Below are positions 24,440 to 35,798 of a stretch of DNA of 64,000 nucleotides, in pieces. Every line of letters begins with the position of its first letter. The stretch's first letter is position 1. The translations under genes were made by a program, and so were the position numbers. Under the pieces are notes generated by a model that worked only from the letters and a program-made list of their open reading frames with translations, was not told the origin of the DNA and ran no database searches. Source of the stretch: Mitsuaria sp. PDC51 (GTDB lineage: Bacteria; Pseudomonadota; Gammaproteobacteria; Burkholderiales; Burkholderiaceae_C); contig NZ_FOZE01000001.1 in NCBI RefSeq assembly GCF_900113225.1, positions 62,001 to 126,000 of the forward strand. Reading direction: 5' to 3'.

Positions 24440-26119
24440 TCAGGCTCGGACCGAGGGCTCGGCCCGATCCCCCTGGGGGACCATCGCCTCCGCTGCCCGC
24501 ACCAGGCACATCGCCGACGCGCCGGCGGCAAGGCCGGCGCGCCACTGCCGGTCCTCCAGGACGCCACCGATGCCGACCACCGGCACGCCAGCCATCCGCG
24601 ACCACCAGCGCAGTTGCGCCAGCCCCTGCGGGAGCCAGGGCATGTCCTTGGTCGTCGTCGGCCAGAGCGGACCGCAGGCGATGTAGTCGGGCGCGAGGCC
24701 GCGGGCCCGGCACAACTCCCACAGGCTGTGGCTCGACAAACCCAGCCGCACGCCGTGCCGCGCGCGGCGCTGCCACAACGCCTCGCGGTCCTCGCCCGCC
24801 TGGCCGGCCCAGTCCTCCTGACCCAGGTGCAGCGCCCGCGCGCCCTCGTCGAGCGCCAGCCGCCAGTGGTCGTTGATCCACAGCGTGCTGGAGCGGCCGG
24901 CCATGTCCCGCACCGCCTCGCGGATCGCCGCGCGCAGCCGGTCCTCATCGACACCGGCACCGCGCTTGATGCGCAGCTGCACATGCTCGAAGCGACCGCT
25001 GAGCGCCATCGCGGCGACACGCTCCGGGCGGTCGGTGATCGCGTAGAGACCGCCGGCAAAGGTCGGCGGCCGGCGCGAGGCCGGCCACAGGACTTCGCGC
25101 CAGCGCGTCAACGTCGCCCGGTCGGGCGCGGTGTCGTCGCCGAAGCCCATCACCGGCATCGCGCGCGGGTCGTCGACGAAGCGGCGGTCCGGTCGCAGCG
25201 GTCCCGGGCCCGCGCCGGCCGCATGGCCGTCGCGCAGCGCCGACCAGGTCAGCATCTTCGCGAGGATCACCGCGTCTGGCACCGCGAAGCCGCGCGCCAG
25301 CGCCGCCGCCGCCGCGGCCGCGAAGGTGCAGCCGCTGCCGTGGTGATGCGCCGACGCGCCATCGCGACCGGACAGCCGCGGCAGCGCGATCCAGCCCGTC
25401 GCCAGCGGGCTGTCGAGCCAGTCCAGCGACAGCCCATCGGCCAGCGCCGCGTCGTCGCCGCCGGTGACCACCACGGCCTGCGCGCCCAGGCCGCGCAGCA
25501 TCGCGGCGAGTTCCGGCACCGGCAGTTGCCCGTGCGCGACGCCCAGCAGCCGTTCCGCCTCGCGCCGGTTCGGCGTCAGCAGGGCCGCGGCCGGTACGAG
25601 CTGATGGCGATAGGCGCCCAGCAGCGCCTCGTCGCAGAAGGCAGCGCCGCCCGCACTCGCGCCCAGTACCGGATCAACCACCAGCAGCGCGTCGCCGCTT
25701 TGCGCCAGCAAGGCATCGACGGTCGCCGCGCTCGCGAGCAGCCCGGTCTTGATCACGCGCGGCGGCAGGTCCTGCCGCAGCGCGCTCAGCTGCGCGCGCA
25801 CCTGGTTCGGCGGCAGCGGGAAGACCGCGTTCACGCCGAGCGAGTGCTGCGCCGTCACCGCGGCCACCACCGGACACAGATGCACACCCATCGCCGCGGC
25901 GGCGCGCGTGTCGGCGCTCAGACCCGCGCCGCCGCCGCTGTCGGTGCCGGCGACGCTCCAGATCACCGGGGGCGACGGGTCTTCGGTCCACGGCGTCAGC
26001 GCTGCGAGGTCGGGATCGACCGCCTCGGCCCACGGCGAAGGCAGGCTCGGATGCGGCACCAGAGGCGAAGGCAGTGCGCTGCCTGACGGCGATGCCCGGC
26101 GGTTCTCGCGTTCGCTCAT
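24440..26119 (-). CDS. thiDE: Bifunctional HMP(-P) kinase / thiamine phosphate synthase (ThiD-ThiE fusion)
   Basis: 559 aa. Residues about 50-310 are a ThiD ribokinase-fold domain: [23 protein letters not shown] at the start, [19 protein letters not shown] and the anion hole [12 protein letters not shown]. Residues about 350-545 are Thi[26 protein letters not shown] and VVGIGGV. One chain thus makes HMP-PP and joins it to the thiazole phosphate. It is the last gene of the thi operon; its ATG overlaps the thiG stop by four bases. The first about 45 residues are Pro/Ser-rich and not conserved. Confidence 0.93.
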   Translation of the reverse strand: MSERENRRASPSGSALPSPLVPHPSLPSPWAEAVDPDLAALTPWTEDPSPPVIWSVAGTDSGGGAGLSADTRAAAAMGVHLCPVVAAVTAQHSLGVNAVFPLPPNQVRAQLSALRQDLPPRVIKTGLLASAATVDALLAQSGDALLVVDPVLGASAGGAAFCDEALLGAYRHQLVPAAALLTPNRREAERLLGVAHGQLPVPELAAMLRGLGAQAVVVTGGDDAALADGLSLDWLDSPLATGWIALPRLSGRDGASAHHHGSGCTFAAAAAAALARGFAVPDAVILAKMLTWSALRDGHAAGAGPGPLRPDRRFVDDPRAMPVMGFGDDTAPDRATLTRWREVLWPASRRPPTFAGGLYAITDRPERVAAMALSGRFEHVQLRIKRGAGVDEDRLRAAIREAVRDMAGRSSTLWINDHWRLALDEGARALHLGQEDWAGQAGEDREALWQRRARHGVRLGLSSHSLWELCRARGLAPDYIACGPLWPTTTKDMPWLPQGLAQLRWWSRMAGVPVVGIGGVLEDRQWRAGLAAGASAMCLVRAAEAMVPQGDRAEPSVRA

Positions 26120-26931
26120 GCGTCCCCCAGCAGGAAGGCGTGGCCGCTGACCGGCGTGCTCGCGACGGCGAACGACTGTGCCGCCATCAGGCCGGCGCGC
26201 CAGGCTCGCCGTCCCGCGCCCACCGCGTCGCGGAACGCGCCCGCCATCGCGACGGGGTCGCCGGCCTGCGCCACCGCGCTGTTCAGCAGCACCGCGTCGA
26301 AGCCCAGTTCCATCGCCCGCGCCGCCTGCGACGGCGCGCCCAGTCCGGCGTCGATGACCAGCACCGTGTCGGGCAGGCGCTCGCGCAGCGTGCACAGGCC
26401 ATGCAGGTTCAGCAGGCCCTGGCCGGAGCCGATCGGCGCGCCCCAGGGCATCAGCAGCGGGCAGCCGGCGTCGAGCAGCCGGCGGCCCAGGATCAGGTCC
26501 TCGGTGCAGTACGGGAAGACGATGAAGCCCTCACGCGTCAGCTCGGTCGCGGCGGCGACGAGCTCGAAGGGATCGGGCTGCAGCGTGTGCTCGTCGCCGA
26601 TCACCTCCAGCTTGATCCACGCGGTGCCGTAGAGCTCGCGCGCCATGTGGGCGAGCTGCACCGCCTCGCGCGCGCTGCGGCAGCCCGCCGTGTTGGGCAG
26701 CAGCCGCGCGCCCTGTTCGCGCCCGGCGGCCAGCGCCTGCGCGAGCGCGCCGTTGTCGCCCGCCTGCAGCGTGCGCTTCAGGCCGACCGTCAGCACCTGC
26801 GACGAGGACGCGCGGATCGCCTCGCACAGCACCGCCGGGCTCGGATAGCCGGCCGTGCCCAGGAAGAAGCGGCTGTCGAGCGCGACACCGTCGATCAGCA
26901 GCGGATCGGATCTGTTCGTCATGTTCGTCAT
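26116..26931 (-). CDS. thiG: Thiazole synthase
   Basis: 271-aa TIM-barrel enzyme that builds the thiazole phosphate ring from DXP, dehydroglycine and ThiS thiocarboxylate. The Schiff-base lysine is in [46 protein letters not shown] and [28 protein letters not shown] are all family-typical. Two ATGs, at 26931 and 26922, are possible; GGAGG ends seven bases before the first. One base separates it from thiS. Confidence 0.96.
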   Translation of the reverse strand: MTNMTNRSDPLLIDGVALDSRFFLGTAGYPSPAVLCEAIRASSSQVLTVGLKRTLQAGDNGALAQALAAGREQGARLLPNTAGCRSAREAVQLAHMARELYGTAWIKLEVIGDEHTLQPDPFELVAAATELTREGFIVFPYCTEDLILGRRLLDAGCPLLMPWGAPIGSGQGLLNLHGLCTLRERLPDTVLVIDAGLGAPSQAARAMELGFDAVLLNSAVAQAGDPVAMAGAFRDAVGAGRRAWRAGLMAAQSFAVASTPVSGHAFLLGDA

Positions 26932-26932
26932 C

Positions 26933-27151
26933 TCAGCCTCCGACGATCGGTTGGAAGAACAGGACGACGTCGCCGTCGCTGAGGGCCGTCGCGGGACGCG
27001 CGTCGCGCGGCACGAAGCGGCCATTGAGCGCCGTTGCGACTGCGGCGGGCTCGCGCCGTTCGAGTTCCAGCAGTTGCGCGAGCGTCGCGCCGGCGGGCAG
27101 CGCCACGGCGCGGTCGTCGAGCCGCACGGTGATCGAGGGCAGGGCGGTCAT
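26933..27151 (-). CDS. thiS: Sulfur carrier protein ThiS
   Basis: 72-aa ubiquitin-like protein that ends in the required Gly-Gly (QPIVGG), which is thiocarboxylated to donate sulfur to the thiazole. [27 protein letters not shown] and [14 protein letters not shown] are characteristic. It overlaps the thiO stop by four bases and precedes thiG by one. It is slightly longer than E. coli ThiS (66). Confidence 0.95.
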   Translation of the reverse strand: MTALPSITVRLDDRAVALPAGATLAQLLELERREPAAVATALNGRFVPRDARPATALSDGDVVLFFQPIVGG

Positions 27152-28224
27152 GGGAAAGTCTCCAGGGAATCGGTGGCTGGAACGCGCTCGCCGATGAGCG
27201 CGCCGAGCGTGGCCAGGCCGGCCTCGCCGAGCAGCCGCTCGACCAGCGCGGGCGCCAGCAGCCAGCCGTGGCGGTACAGGCCGTTGAGCCGCAGCAGGCC
27301 GGGCTCGTGATGGGTGAAGGGCAGGTTGTCGGGGAGGGCCGGGCGCAGATGGCGATCCAGCCGCACGATGCGCGCCTCGGACAGCGCCGGCAGCACGCTC
27401 TGCGCCGCGGCCATCAGTTCGACGGCGGAGCGCAGCGACATGGGGCTGCGGTCCTCGCTCTCGATCTCGCTGGCGCCGACGACGAGTTCCTCGCCGGAGC
27501 GGGGGACCAGATAGACGCGATGGCGCGGATGCAGCAGCCGCGCGGGATGCCTCAGGCCATGGCTTGGCAGCGACAGCGTGACGATCTCGCCCCGCACGCC
27601 GCGCAGCGGCAAGGGCGGCCGCGCGCCCAGACCGCGCGCATCGATCGCCCAGTCGCCGCGCCAATGCCCACCATCGGCGAAATGGAACTCGCCCGGCAGC
27701 ACTTGGTCGACGGGCCGCGCCCAGTGCCAACGCACATCGGCCGCGCCTGCCTGCAGCGCGGTCATCGCCGCGAGCGGCGAGATCAGGCCTTCGCGCGGCA
27801 GCAGCCAGCCGCGCAGGCCCGGCGCGAGCATCGGCTCCCGGGCGCGCAGCGCCTGGGCATCGAGGGGCTCCGCGCCCGGCATGCGCATCAGCGCGCGCTG
27901 CGCGGCGCCCAGATCCGCGCGATGCGCCAGCAACAGGCTGCCGTTGGCCTGCAGCGGCACGGGCAGCGGCAGCGCCGCCACGATGCCGGGCCACAGCGCC
28001 AGCGAACGCCATCCCAGCGCGGCGACCGCGGCGCCGCCCTGCTCCTGCTCGGCGAGCGGGCTCAGCATGCCGGCCGCGCTGAACGCGGCGGCCCCCTGCG
28101 CGTCGAAGGCGGGCGCCGGACCGGGCGACGCGTCGAAGACCTCGACGCGATGCCCGGCGCGCGCGAGCGCCCACGCGAGCAGCCGCCCGGCGAGCCCCGC
28201 CCCGGCGATGGCGATCGCGGCCAT
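27148..28224 (-). CDS. thiO: Glycine oxidase ThiO (FAD-dependent)
   Basis: 358-aa DAO-family flavoprotein; ThiO oxidises glycine to the imine used by ThiG in aerobic bacteria. The N-terminal dinucleotide motif reads AIAGAGLAGRLLAWALARAG with an acidic end at EVFDA. FSAAGMLSPLAE, LLPREGLISP and C-terminal LRLNGLYRHGWLLAPAL match the family. The gene starts five bases after the thiC stop. Using ThiO rather than the oxygen-sensitive ThiH indicates aerobic thiazole synthesis. Confidence 0.92.
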   Translation of the reverse strand: MAAIAIAGAGLAGRLLAWALARAGHRVEVFDASPGPAPAFDAQGAAAFSAAGMLSPLAEQEQGGAAVAALGWRSLALWPGIVAALPLPVPLQANGSLLLAHRADLGAAQRALMRMPGAEPLDAQALRAREPMLAPGLRGWLLPREGLISPLAAMTALQAGAADVRWHWARPVDQVLPGEFHFADGGHWRGDWAIDARGLGARPPLPLRGVRGEIVTLSLPSHGLRHPARLLHPRHRVYLVPRSGEELVVGASEIESEDRSPMSLRSAVELMAAAQSVLPALSEARIVRLDRHLRPALPDNLPFTHHEPGLLRLNGLYRHGWLLAPALVERLLGEAGLATLGALIGERVPATDSLETFP

Positions 28225-28229
28225 CGCGC

Positions 28230-30372
<2,143 letters not shown>

Positions 30373-30611
30373 GGCGCGCAGTATAGGCCGGTCGACGCGC
30401 GGACCCGCGAGATCGTGACTTCCTCGACGCCATCGGCCCTGCGGCCCGCTGTTACATCCTGATTCCGGGCAAACCCCGAGGTCTCGTCACGGTGGTGACT
30501 TCTTACACTGCGGCGCTCATGCCGGGGCGCGAGAACCAAGACCAAGAGCCGTAGACAAGACCGGCGTTGTCTCCAAAAGAGAGCAACCAGCGCAATCGAG
30601 AGGGTGGAGTG

Positions 30612-31439
30612 ATGAGCAGCCGTAGTCTCCTGAACGTCCGGCGTCACGGTCTGGCGTTGTGCCAGGTCTTGAGCTTGTCCCTGGTCGCGATGGCCGCGCA
30701 GGCGCAGACGGCGACGTCCGCCGCACCCGCCGCGCCCGCCGATCCCAAGGCCCCGATGAGCGATGTCGACCGCGCCAAGCGCGATGCCGACAAGGTCTTC
30801 CAGTGGATCAAGTTCCACGCCGAGAAGGGCGAGAAGAAGACCCCCGAACGACATGAGGCCAAGGCCGACGCGGCCAAGCCCGTTGCCCGCGCGGTGGCCA
30901 CGGCCGCGCCGGCGCCGGCGCCCGCGGCGCGCCGCCAGGACCTCGATCCCGCGGCCGAACGCGCGCTCGCCACGCGCAACGCCGCGCAGGAGGCGCCCGC
31001 GATCGCCGCGGCCAGCGCCTCGCCCGCGCCGCTCGCGCAGACGGCAGCCCAGACGGTGGCGCCGCCCTCGACCGCGCCGCAGCCGCTGTCGGAGGCGCCC
31101 GCGCCGCAGGTCGTGTCGATGGCCGCGCCGTCGATGGCCGCACCGGCCGGCCGTGCGCCCGAGCCGGAACCGGCCGAGGCCGACGAGCCGGTGCCGCTCA
31201 AGCTCGTCCGCAAGGTCGATCCCGAGTACCCCCGCGCCCTGCTGGCCCAGCAGCGCCAGGGATCGGTGCTGGTGCAATTCACCGTCCGGCCGGACGGCTC
31301 GGTCGATGCGGCGCAGGCGATGCGTTCGCCCGATCGCAAGCTGAGCGCCGCCGCGATCAACGCGGTCAAGCAATGGCGCTTCGAGCCGATCCCGACGCCG
31401 CGCCAGGTGAGCGTGGAGATCGGCTTCCAGGTCGATTGA
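30612..31439 (+). CDS. TonB-family energy transducer-like protein
   Basis: 275 aa. The N-terminus (LALCQVLSLSLVAMAAQAQ) looks more like a cleavable signal peptide (AQA-Q) than the uncleaved anchor of classical TonB. A charged, then Ala/Pro-rich stretch (about 45-190) follows, and a C-terminal TonB domain from about 195: LVRKVDPEYPRALLAQQRQGSV, VQFTVRPDGSV, AINAVKQWRFEPIP. No exbB/exbD is adjacent. It could work with the TonB-dependent receptors at 41-47 kb, though this is not shown. GGGTGGAG precedes the ATG at 30612. Confidence 0.82.
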   Translation: MSSRSLLNVRRHGLALCQVLSLSLVAMAAQAQTATSAAPAAPADPKAPMSDVDRAKRDADKVFQWIKFHAEKGEKKTPERHEAKADAAKPVARAVATAAPAPAPAARRQDLDPAAERALATRNAAQEAPAIAAASASPAPLAQTAAQTVAPPSTAPQPLSEAPAPQVVSMAAPSMAAPAGRAPEPEPAEADEPVPLKLVRKVDPEYPRALLAQQRQGSVLVQFTVRPDGSVDAAQAMRSPDRKLSAAAINAVKQWRFEPIPTPRQVSVEIGFQVD

Positions 31440-31466
31440 CGCGAGGCGCCGCCGCGACGGCGACGC

Positions 31467-32408
31467 TCAGAGCCCGTACATCGCCGCCTGGTCGAAGGGC
31501 GCGAGCTCCGCGGCCATCGCGTCGAGGAACAGCCGCGTGCGCAGCGGCATCAGCCGTCGCTGCGGGAATACCGCCCAGCAGGTCGACGGTTCCGCGCACC
31601 AGTGCGGCAGCACGCGCGTCAGCTCGCCGCGGTCGACGAAGCCCTGCGCGTACTGGTTGCCGACCCAGGTGATGCCGAGCCCCGCGCGGGCCATGTGCAG
31701 CAGCATGTCCGGCGCGTTGACCAGCGTGCGGCTGTCCGGCACGCCGACCCACTCCGTCCGCTGGTCGGCCTTGCCGTCGACGATCCCGGACAGGCGCCAC
31801 GGCAGCGGCTCGCCGGCGCGGCCCAGGATCATCAGGCCATGCATGCTCAGCAGGCCCTCGGGCAGCTGGGGCTCGCCATGGCGCTGCAGGTAGGCCGGCG
31901 ACGCGTACAGCCCGCTGCTGAAGATCGCCAGCCGACGCGCCGCCAACTGGCTGTCCGGTGGCAGCTGGCCCATGCGCACCGCGATGTCGAAGCCTTCCGC
32001 GATCAGGTCCACGCGCCGGGGCGACAGGTCCAGCTCCAGTTGCACCTCCGGGTAGTCGCCGACGAAGCGGCTCAGCATCGGCGTCAGCATCTGGTGCGCG
32101 AAGTCCGCCGGCATCGACACCCGCAGCCGACCGGTGGGTCGCTGCTGCCGATGCAGCGCCAGCGCCAGCGCGCCGTCCACCTCGCCCGCCAGCGTCCGCG
32201 CATGCTCGAGCACGCCCTGGCCGAACTCGGTCAGCGTCAGCCGCCGGGTGCTGCGCTGGAGCAGCTTCTCGCCCAGCCGTTCCTCCAGCGCCGCGATGCG
32301 CCGCGACACCGTCGACTTGGGCAACTGCAGCCGCTCGGCCGCGCGGCTGAAGCTGCCGCTCTCCATCACGCGGGCGAAGACGAGGAGGTCGTCGGCATCA
32401 AGGCTCAT
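31467..32408 (-). CDS. LysR-family transcriptional regulator
   Basis: 313 aa. The N-terminal winged helix ([56 protein letters not shown]) and the effector domain ([33 protein letters not shown]) are of the CrgA/DsdC-like group that often controls quinone or aromatic-stress genes. It is divergent from azoR, and a perfect ATTGTTC-N8-GAACAAT palindrome lies in the shared 199-bp gap, so it likely controls azoR and the pirin gene. A TTG at 32543 could extend it but the domain starts right after the ATG at 32408. Confidence 0.92.
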   Translation of the reverse strand: MSLDADDLLVFARVMESGSFSRAAERLQLPKSTVSRRIAALEERLGEKLLQRSTRRLTLTEFGQGVLEHARTLAGEVDGALALALHRQQRPTGRLRVSMPADFAHQMLTPMLSRFVGDYPEVQLELDLSPRRVDLIAEGFDIAVRMGQLPPDSQLAARRLAIFSSGLYASPAYLQRHGEPQLPEGLLSMHGLMILGRAGEPLPWRLSGIVDGKADQRTEWVGVPDSRTLVNAPDMLLHMARAGLGITWVGNQYAQGFVDRGELTRVLPHWCAEPSTCWAVFPQRRLMPLRTRLFLDAMAAELAPFDQAAMYGL

Positions 32409-32480
32409 GGGGGCATCCGTCGAAGAGGGGGGCAGAGGGGGAACGAGGGAAGAGCGGAGGGGCGGGAAGGGGAGAGGTGG

Positions 32481-32502
32481 ATTGTTCGCCCAATGGAACA
32501 AT
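32481..32502. promoter_or_regulatory. Candidate LysR operator (perfect inverted repeat)
   Basis: ATTGTTC, eight bases, GAACAAT: a perfect 7-bp inverted repeat in the gap between the divergent LysR and azoR genes. The spacing fits the T-N11-A style of LysR boxes, and its AT-richness stands out in this GC-rich region. Confidence 0.7.
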
Positions 32503-32607
32503 CTTATCCAGTACGGCGTCTTCTGGTGTTGGAGGGGGATCAATACAGTTCATTCCATCCCATCACACCCCCGGCTGATTCAGCCGAAACGCCCGGAGAA
32601 ACGCACC

Positions 32608-33234
32608 ATGAACATCCTCCAGATCAATTCCAGCGCCCGCCGTCTGCATGAAGGCCAGGGTTCGGTCTCGACCCTGCTGGCCAATGAAGTGGTCCAGCAA
32701 CTGGTCGAGCGCAACCCCGGCGCGAAGACGGTGGTGCACGACCTGGCGGTGCGTCCGCTGCCGCCGATGGACGAGGCCACGCTGGGCGCGCTGTTCACCC
32801 CGGCCGACGCCCGCAGCCAGGCGCAGGCCGACCGCGTGGCGTTCAACGACCAGCTGATCGCCGAACTGCAGGCCGCCGACGTGATCGTGCTGACCGCGCC
32901 GATGATCAACTTCGGCGTGTCCTCGCAGCTGAAGAACTGGATCGATGCCGTGGCCCGCGCCGGCGTCACCTTCAGCTACGGCGCCAACGGCCCGGTCGGC
33001 CTGGTCACCGGCAAGAAGGTCATCGTCGTCAGCTCGCGCGGCGGCGTGCACCGCGGCCAGCCGACCGACAACATCGTCCCCTACCTGCAGGTGACGCTGG
33101 GCTTCCTGGGCATGACCGACGTGAAGTTCGTGCTGGCCGAGGGCCTGAACATGGGCGAGGAAGCCGCGGCCAAGGGCCTGGCGGTCGCCCGTGAGGAAAT
33201 CGCCGCGCTGTTCGGCGAAGCGCAGCCGGCCTGA
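32608..33234 (+). CDS. azoR: FMN-dependent NADH-azoreductase
   Basis: 208-aa flavodoxin-fold quinone/azo reductase. [10 protein letters not shown] and the phosphate loop near SVSTLLAN bind [36 protein letters not shown] is the AzoR/Mda66 signature. Such enzymes detoxify quinones by two-electron reduction. The gene is first in a probable azoR-pirin unit under the divergent LysR regulator. Confidence 0.92.
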   Translation: MNILQINSSARRLHEGQGSVSTLLANEVVQQLVERNPGAKTVVHDLAVRPLPPMDEATLGALFTPADARSQAQADRVAFNDQLIAELQAADVIVLTAPMINFGVSSQLKNWIDAVARAGVTFSYGANGPVGLVTGKKVIVVSSRGGVHRGQPTDNIVPYLQVTLGFLGMTDVKFVLAEGLNMGEEAAAKGLAVAREEIAALFGEAQPA

Positions 33235-33348
33235 GCTCGACCGCTTTCGACCGTTTTTGACCGTTGCCCACCCGATGCGGGTGGGCCCCTCCGGGGGAAG
33301 GGCCTCTCCCCCTCGTTCGACAATCCCTCTTTCTGGAAAGGATCCATC

Positions 33349-34221
33349 ATGACCGCCGCCACCCCTGCCACCCCTCTTCGGACGCCCCGCCAGGTCGAGC
33401 GCCTGGTGCAGGGCAGGGCCACCCGCGACGGCGCGGGCGTCAAGCTGACGCGCGTGCTGACGCAGGACCTGCAGCGGCGCCTGGATCCCTTCCTGATGCT
33501 GGACGCCTTCGGCACCGACGACGCCGACGACTACATCGCCGGCTTCCCCGACCATCCGCACCGCGGTTTCGAGACCGTGACCTACATGCTGGAAGGTCGG
33601 ATGCGCCATCGTGACTCGGCCGGCCATGAAGGCCTGCTGGGCCCGGGCGGCGTGCAGTGGATGACCGCCGGCCGCGGCGTGATCCATTCGGAACTGCCCG
33701 AGCAGCAGGAAGGCCGCATGGAAGGCTTCCAGCTGTGGCTGAACCTGCCGGGCCGCGACAAGATGCGCGACCCCTGGTACCGCGACATCACCAGCGCCGA
33801 GATCCCCGAGCTGGCGCTGCCAGGCGCGACGGTGCGCGTCATCGCGGGCGAGAGTCAGGGCGTGGCGGGCGCGGTGCAGCGCGACGCGACGCAGCCGACC
33901 TACCTCGACATCCGCCTCGAGCCCGGCGCAAGTTTCGAGCAGGCGCTGCCCGAGTCGCACAACGCCTTCGTGTACGTGTACCGCGGGGCGCTGCGCTTCG
34001 ACACCGGCTGCCTGGTGCCGAGCGGCCGGATGGCGATCCTGGCCAACACGGCCGGCTCGGACGGCGTGCGGCTCACGGCGTCGGAGGAGGGCGCGCGTGT
34101 CATCCTGGTGGCCGGCCAGCCGCTGGGCGAGCCGATCGCGCAGTACGGCCCGTTCGTGATGAACACCGAAGGCGAGCTGCTCCAGGCCGTGCGCGACTTC
34201 CAGGCCGGCAAGTTCGCCTGA
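33349..34221 (+). CDS. Pirin family protein (bicupin)
   Basis: 290-aa bicupin. The N-terminal cupin keeps the metal motif FPDHPHRGFETVTYMLEG (HPHRG with a later Glu and His in MTAGRGVIHSE). Some bacterial pirins are quercetinases or quinone-responsive oxidases. It follows azoR by 114 bases in the same direction, so a link to quinone stress is plausible. GGAAAGGATCC precedes the ATG. Confidence 0.9.
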   Translation: MTAATPATPLRTPRQVERLVQGRATRDGAGVKLTRVLTQDLQRRLDPFLMLDAFGTDDADDYIAGFPDHPHRGFETVTYMLEGRMRHRDSAGHEGLLGPGGVQWMTAGRGVIHSELPEQQEGRMEGFQLWLNLPGRDKMRDPWYRDITSAEIPELALPGATVRVIAGESQGVAGAVQRDATQPTYLDIRLEPGASFEQALPESHNAFVYVYRGALRFDTGCLVPSGRMAILANTAGSDGVRLTASEEGARVILVAGQPLGEPIAQYGPFVMNTEGELLQAVRDFQAGKFA

Positions 34222-34237
34222 GCCCCGGTCCGACTCG

Positions 34238-34277
34238 ACGCGCCGCCAGCGACCCTCCCGGGTCGCCGGCGGCGCGT
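34238..34277. terminator. Long GC-rich hairpin between two convergent pirin genes
   Basis: A 17-bp stem with a single mismatch and a 4-base loop (ACGCGCCGCC-A-GCGACCC, tccc, GGGTCGC-C-GGCGGCGCGT). It sits between the ends of the plus-strand pirin and the minus-strand pirin and probably acts as a two-way terminator although there is no U-tract. Confidence 0.55.
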
Positions 34278-34347
34278 GACCGCTTGCGGCAGCCGTCGGC
34301 CCGACAAGCCGACCGCGGGCGGGGACGCGCGCCCCGCCCGCGACTTC

Positions 34348-35298
34348 TCATCGCGGCGTCTTGAGCGGCGGCACCACGGGCGCCAGCAGCCGCGGCCCGT
34401 CGAAGCCCTGCACCGCGCCGAAGCGGCCGCCGTCCTCGCGGCTGTTCCATTCCTCGGCATAGGCCTGCATTTCCTCGCGGTTGCGGCCGACGAAGTTCCA
34501 GAACAGCAGCACCGGCTCGCCGAAGGGCGGGCCGCCCAGCAGCAGCGCGCGGCTCTTGCCGCCGCCCGACAGCAGCTTCAGCGATTGCGCGCCCGGCGCC
34601 AGGTACAGCAGCTCGCCGGGCTTGCTGGCGCCGGCGGACTCGCCGTCCAGCGTGACCGAGAGCTCGCCCTCCAGCACCATCAGCCCGTACTCGTGGTCCG
34701 GATGCAGCGGCAGCGTCGCTTCGGCGGCGCGCGTCGCGCTCAGGTCCATGCCCAGCAGCGGCGTGTGGCTGGGCACCGGCGAGCGCTGGCCGCCGAACTC
34801 GCCCACCAGCAGCATCGTCTCGAAGCCGCCGGTAGCGAACGACGGCAGTTCCGGGAAGTGCTGGAAGGCCGGCTCGCGATGGCGCACCGCGTCGGGCAGC
34901 GCGATCCACAGCTGCGCCAGCTGGAGGCGGTCCGACTGTGATTCCTCGGTGTGGCTGATGCCCCGGCCCGCGGTCATGAGGTTCACCTGGCCGGGCCGCA
35001 GCATCTGCTCGGAGCCCAGGCTGTCGCGATGCAGCACCTCGCCCTCGATCATCCAGCTGAAGGTCTGCAGCCCGGTGTGCGGATGCGGGCCGACGCGCAT
35101 CGCCGTCTCGGGCGTGAGGTCGGCCGGGCCGGCGTGGTCCAGGAAGCACCAGGCGCCGATCATGCGGCGTTTGGCGGTGGGAATCGCGCGGCGGATGCTC
35201 AGGCCGCCGACATCGCCCAGGTGCGCGCCGATGCGCTCCCAGCGGGCGGGGACGGGGTCGGCATGCGGGCCGATGGCCGGGTCGAGGGGGACGCTCAT
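34348..35298 (-). CDS. Second pirin family protein, in the copper operon
   Basis: 316-aa bicupin with metal motif VGPHPHTGLQTFSWMIEG (PHPHTG) and ISHTEES. It is only distantly like the neighbouring pirin. Its ATG overlaps the cueR-like stop by four bases (35295-35298), which in turn overlaps copA by four, so it is translationally tied to the copper genes. Function in copper handling is not established; a quinone- or oxidative-stress role is possible. Confidence 0.88.
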   Translation of the reverse strand: MSVPLDPAIGPHADPVPARWERIGAHLGDVGGLSIRRAIPTAKRRMIGAWCFLDHAGPADLTPETAMRVGPHPHTGLQTFSWMIEGEVLHRDSLGSEQMLRPGQVNLMTAGRGISHTEESQSDRLQLAQLWIALPDAVRHREPAFQHFPELPSFATGGFETMLLVGEFGGQRSPVPSHTPLLGMDLSATRAAEATLPLHPDHEYGLMVLEGELSVTLDGESAGASKPGELLYLAPGAQSLKLLSGGGKSRALLLGGPPFGEPVLLFWNFVGRNREEMQAYAEEWNSREDGGRFGAVQGFDGPRLLAPVVPPLKTPR

Positions 35299-35798
35299 GG
35301 GAGGGCTCCTTGTGAGAGGTCGTCGAGGATGGGGCAGTCGGGGCGGTCGTCGCCGTGGCAGCAGCGGGCCAGCTCGGCCAGCGCGCGCCGCATGGCCTGC
35401 ATCTCCGCCAGCCGGCGGTCCAGGTCGGCGATGTGGGCCTCGGCGATGCGCTTGACCTGGCCGCTGGCGCGGCGGCGGTTCTGCCAGAGCTTGAGCAGCT
35501 CGGCGATCTCCGCCATCGAGAAACCCAGGTCGCGCGCGCGGCGGATGAAGCGCAGCGTGTGCACCTCCTTCTCGCCGTAGAGGCGGTAGCCCGAGCCGGT
35601 GCGCGCCACCGGCGGCAGCAGGCCGAGCGACTCGTAATGGCGCAGCATCTTCGGCGAGACACCGGAGCGCTCGGCCGCCTGGCCGATCGTCAGCGGCGCG
35701 GCGTCGTTGGCGGGCACGCCGTTGCCGGCGTCGGCCGCCTCGTCGCGGCGGTGCCTGGCGCCGGCGGCGCGTGTCCTCATCGGGGCGGCAGCGGTCAT
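35295..35798 (-). CDS. cueR: CueR-like copper-responsive MerR regulator
   Basis: 167 aa. After about 33 nonconserved residues, the winged helix [27 protein letters not shown] begins; the C-terminal metal loop has Cys147 and Cys155 (C-x7-C, within [14 protein letters not shown]), the Cu(I)-sensing geometry of CueR. A Cys146 sits next to it. It overlaps copA by four bases and the pirin gene by four. Predicted targets are the two 19-bp-spaced promoters in front of copA and the chaperone gene. Confidence 0.9.
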   Translation of the reverse strand: MTAAAPMRTRAAGARHRRDEAADAGNGVPANDAAPLTIGQAAERSGVSPKMLRHYESLGLLPPVARTGSGYRLYGEKEVHTLRFIRRARDLGFSMAEIAELLKLWQNRRRASGQVKRIAEAHIADLDRRLAEMQAMRRALAELARCCHGDDRPDCPILDDLSQGALP

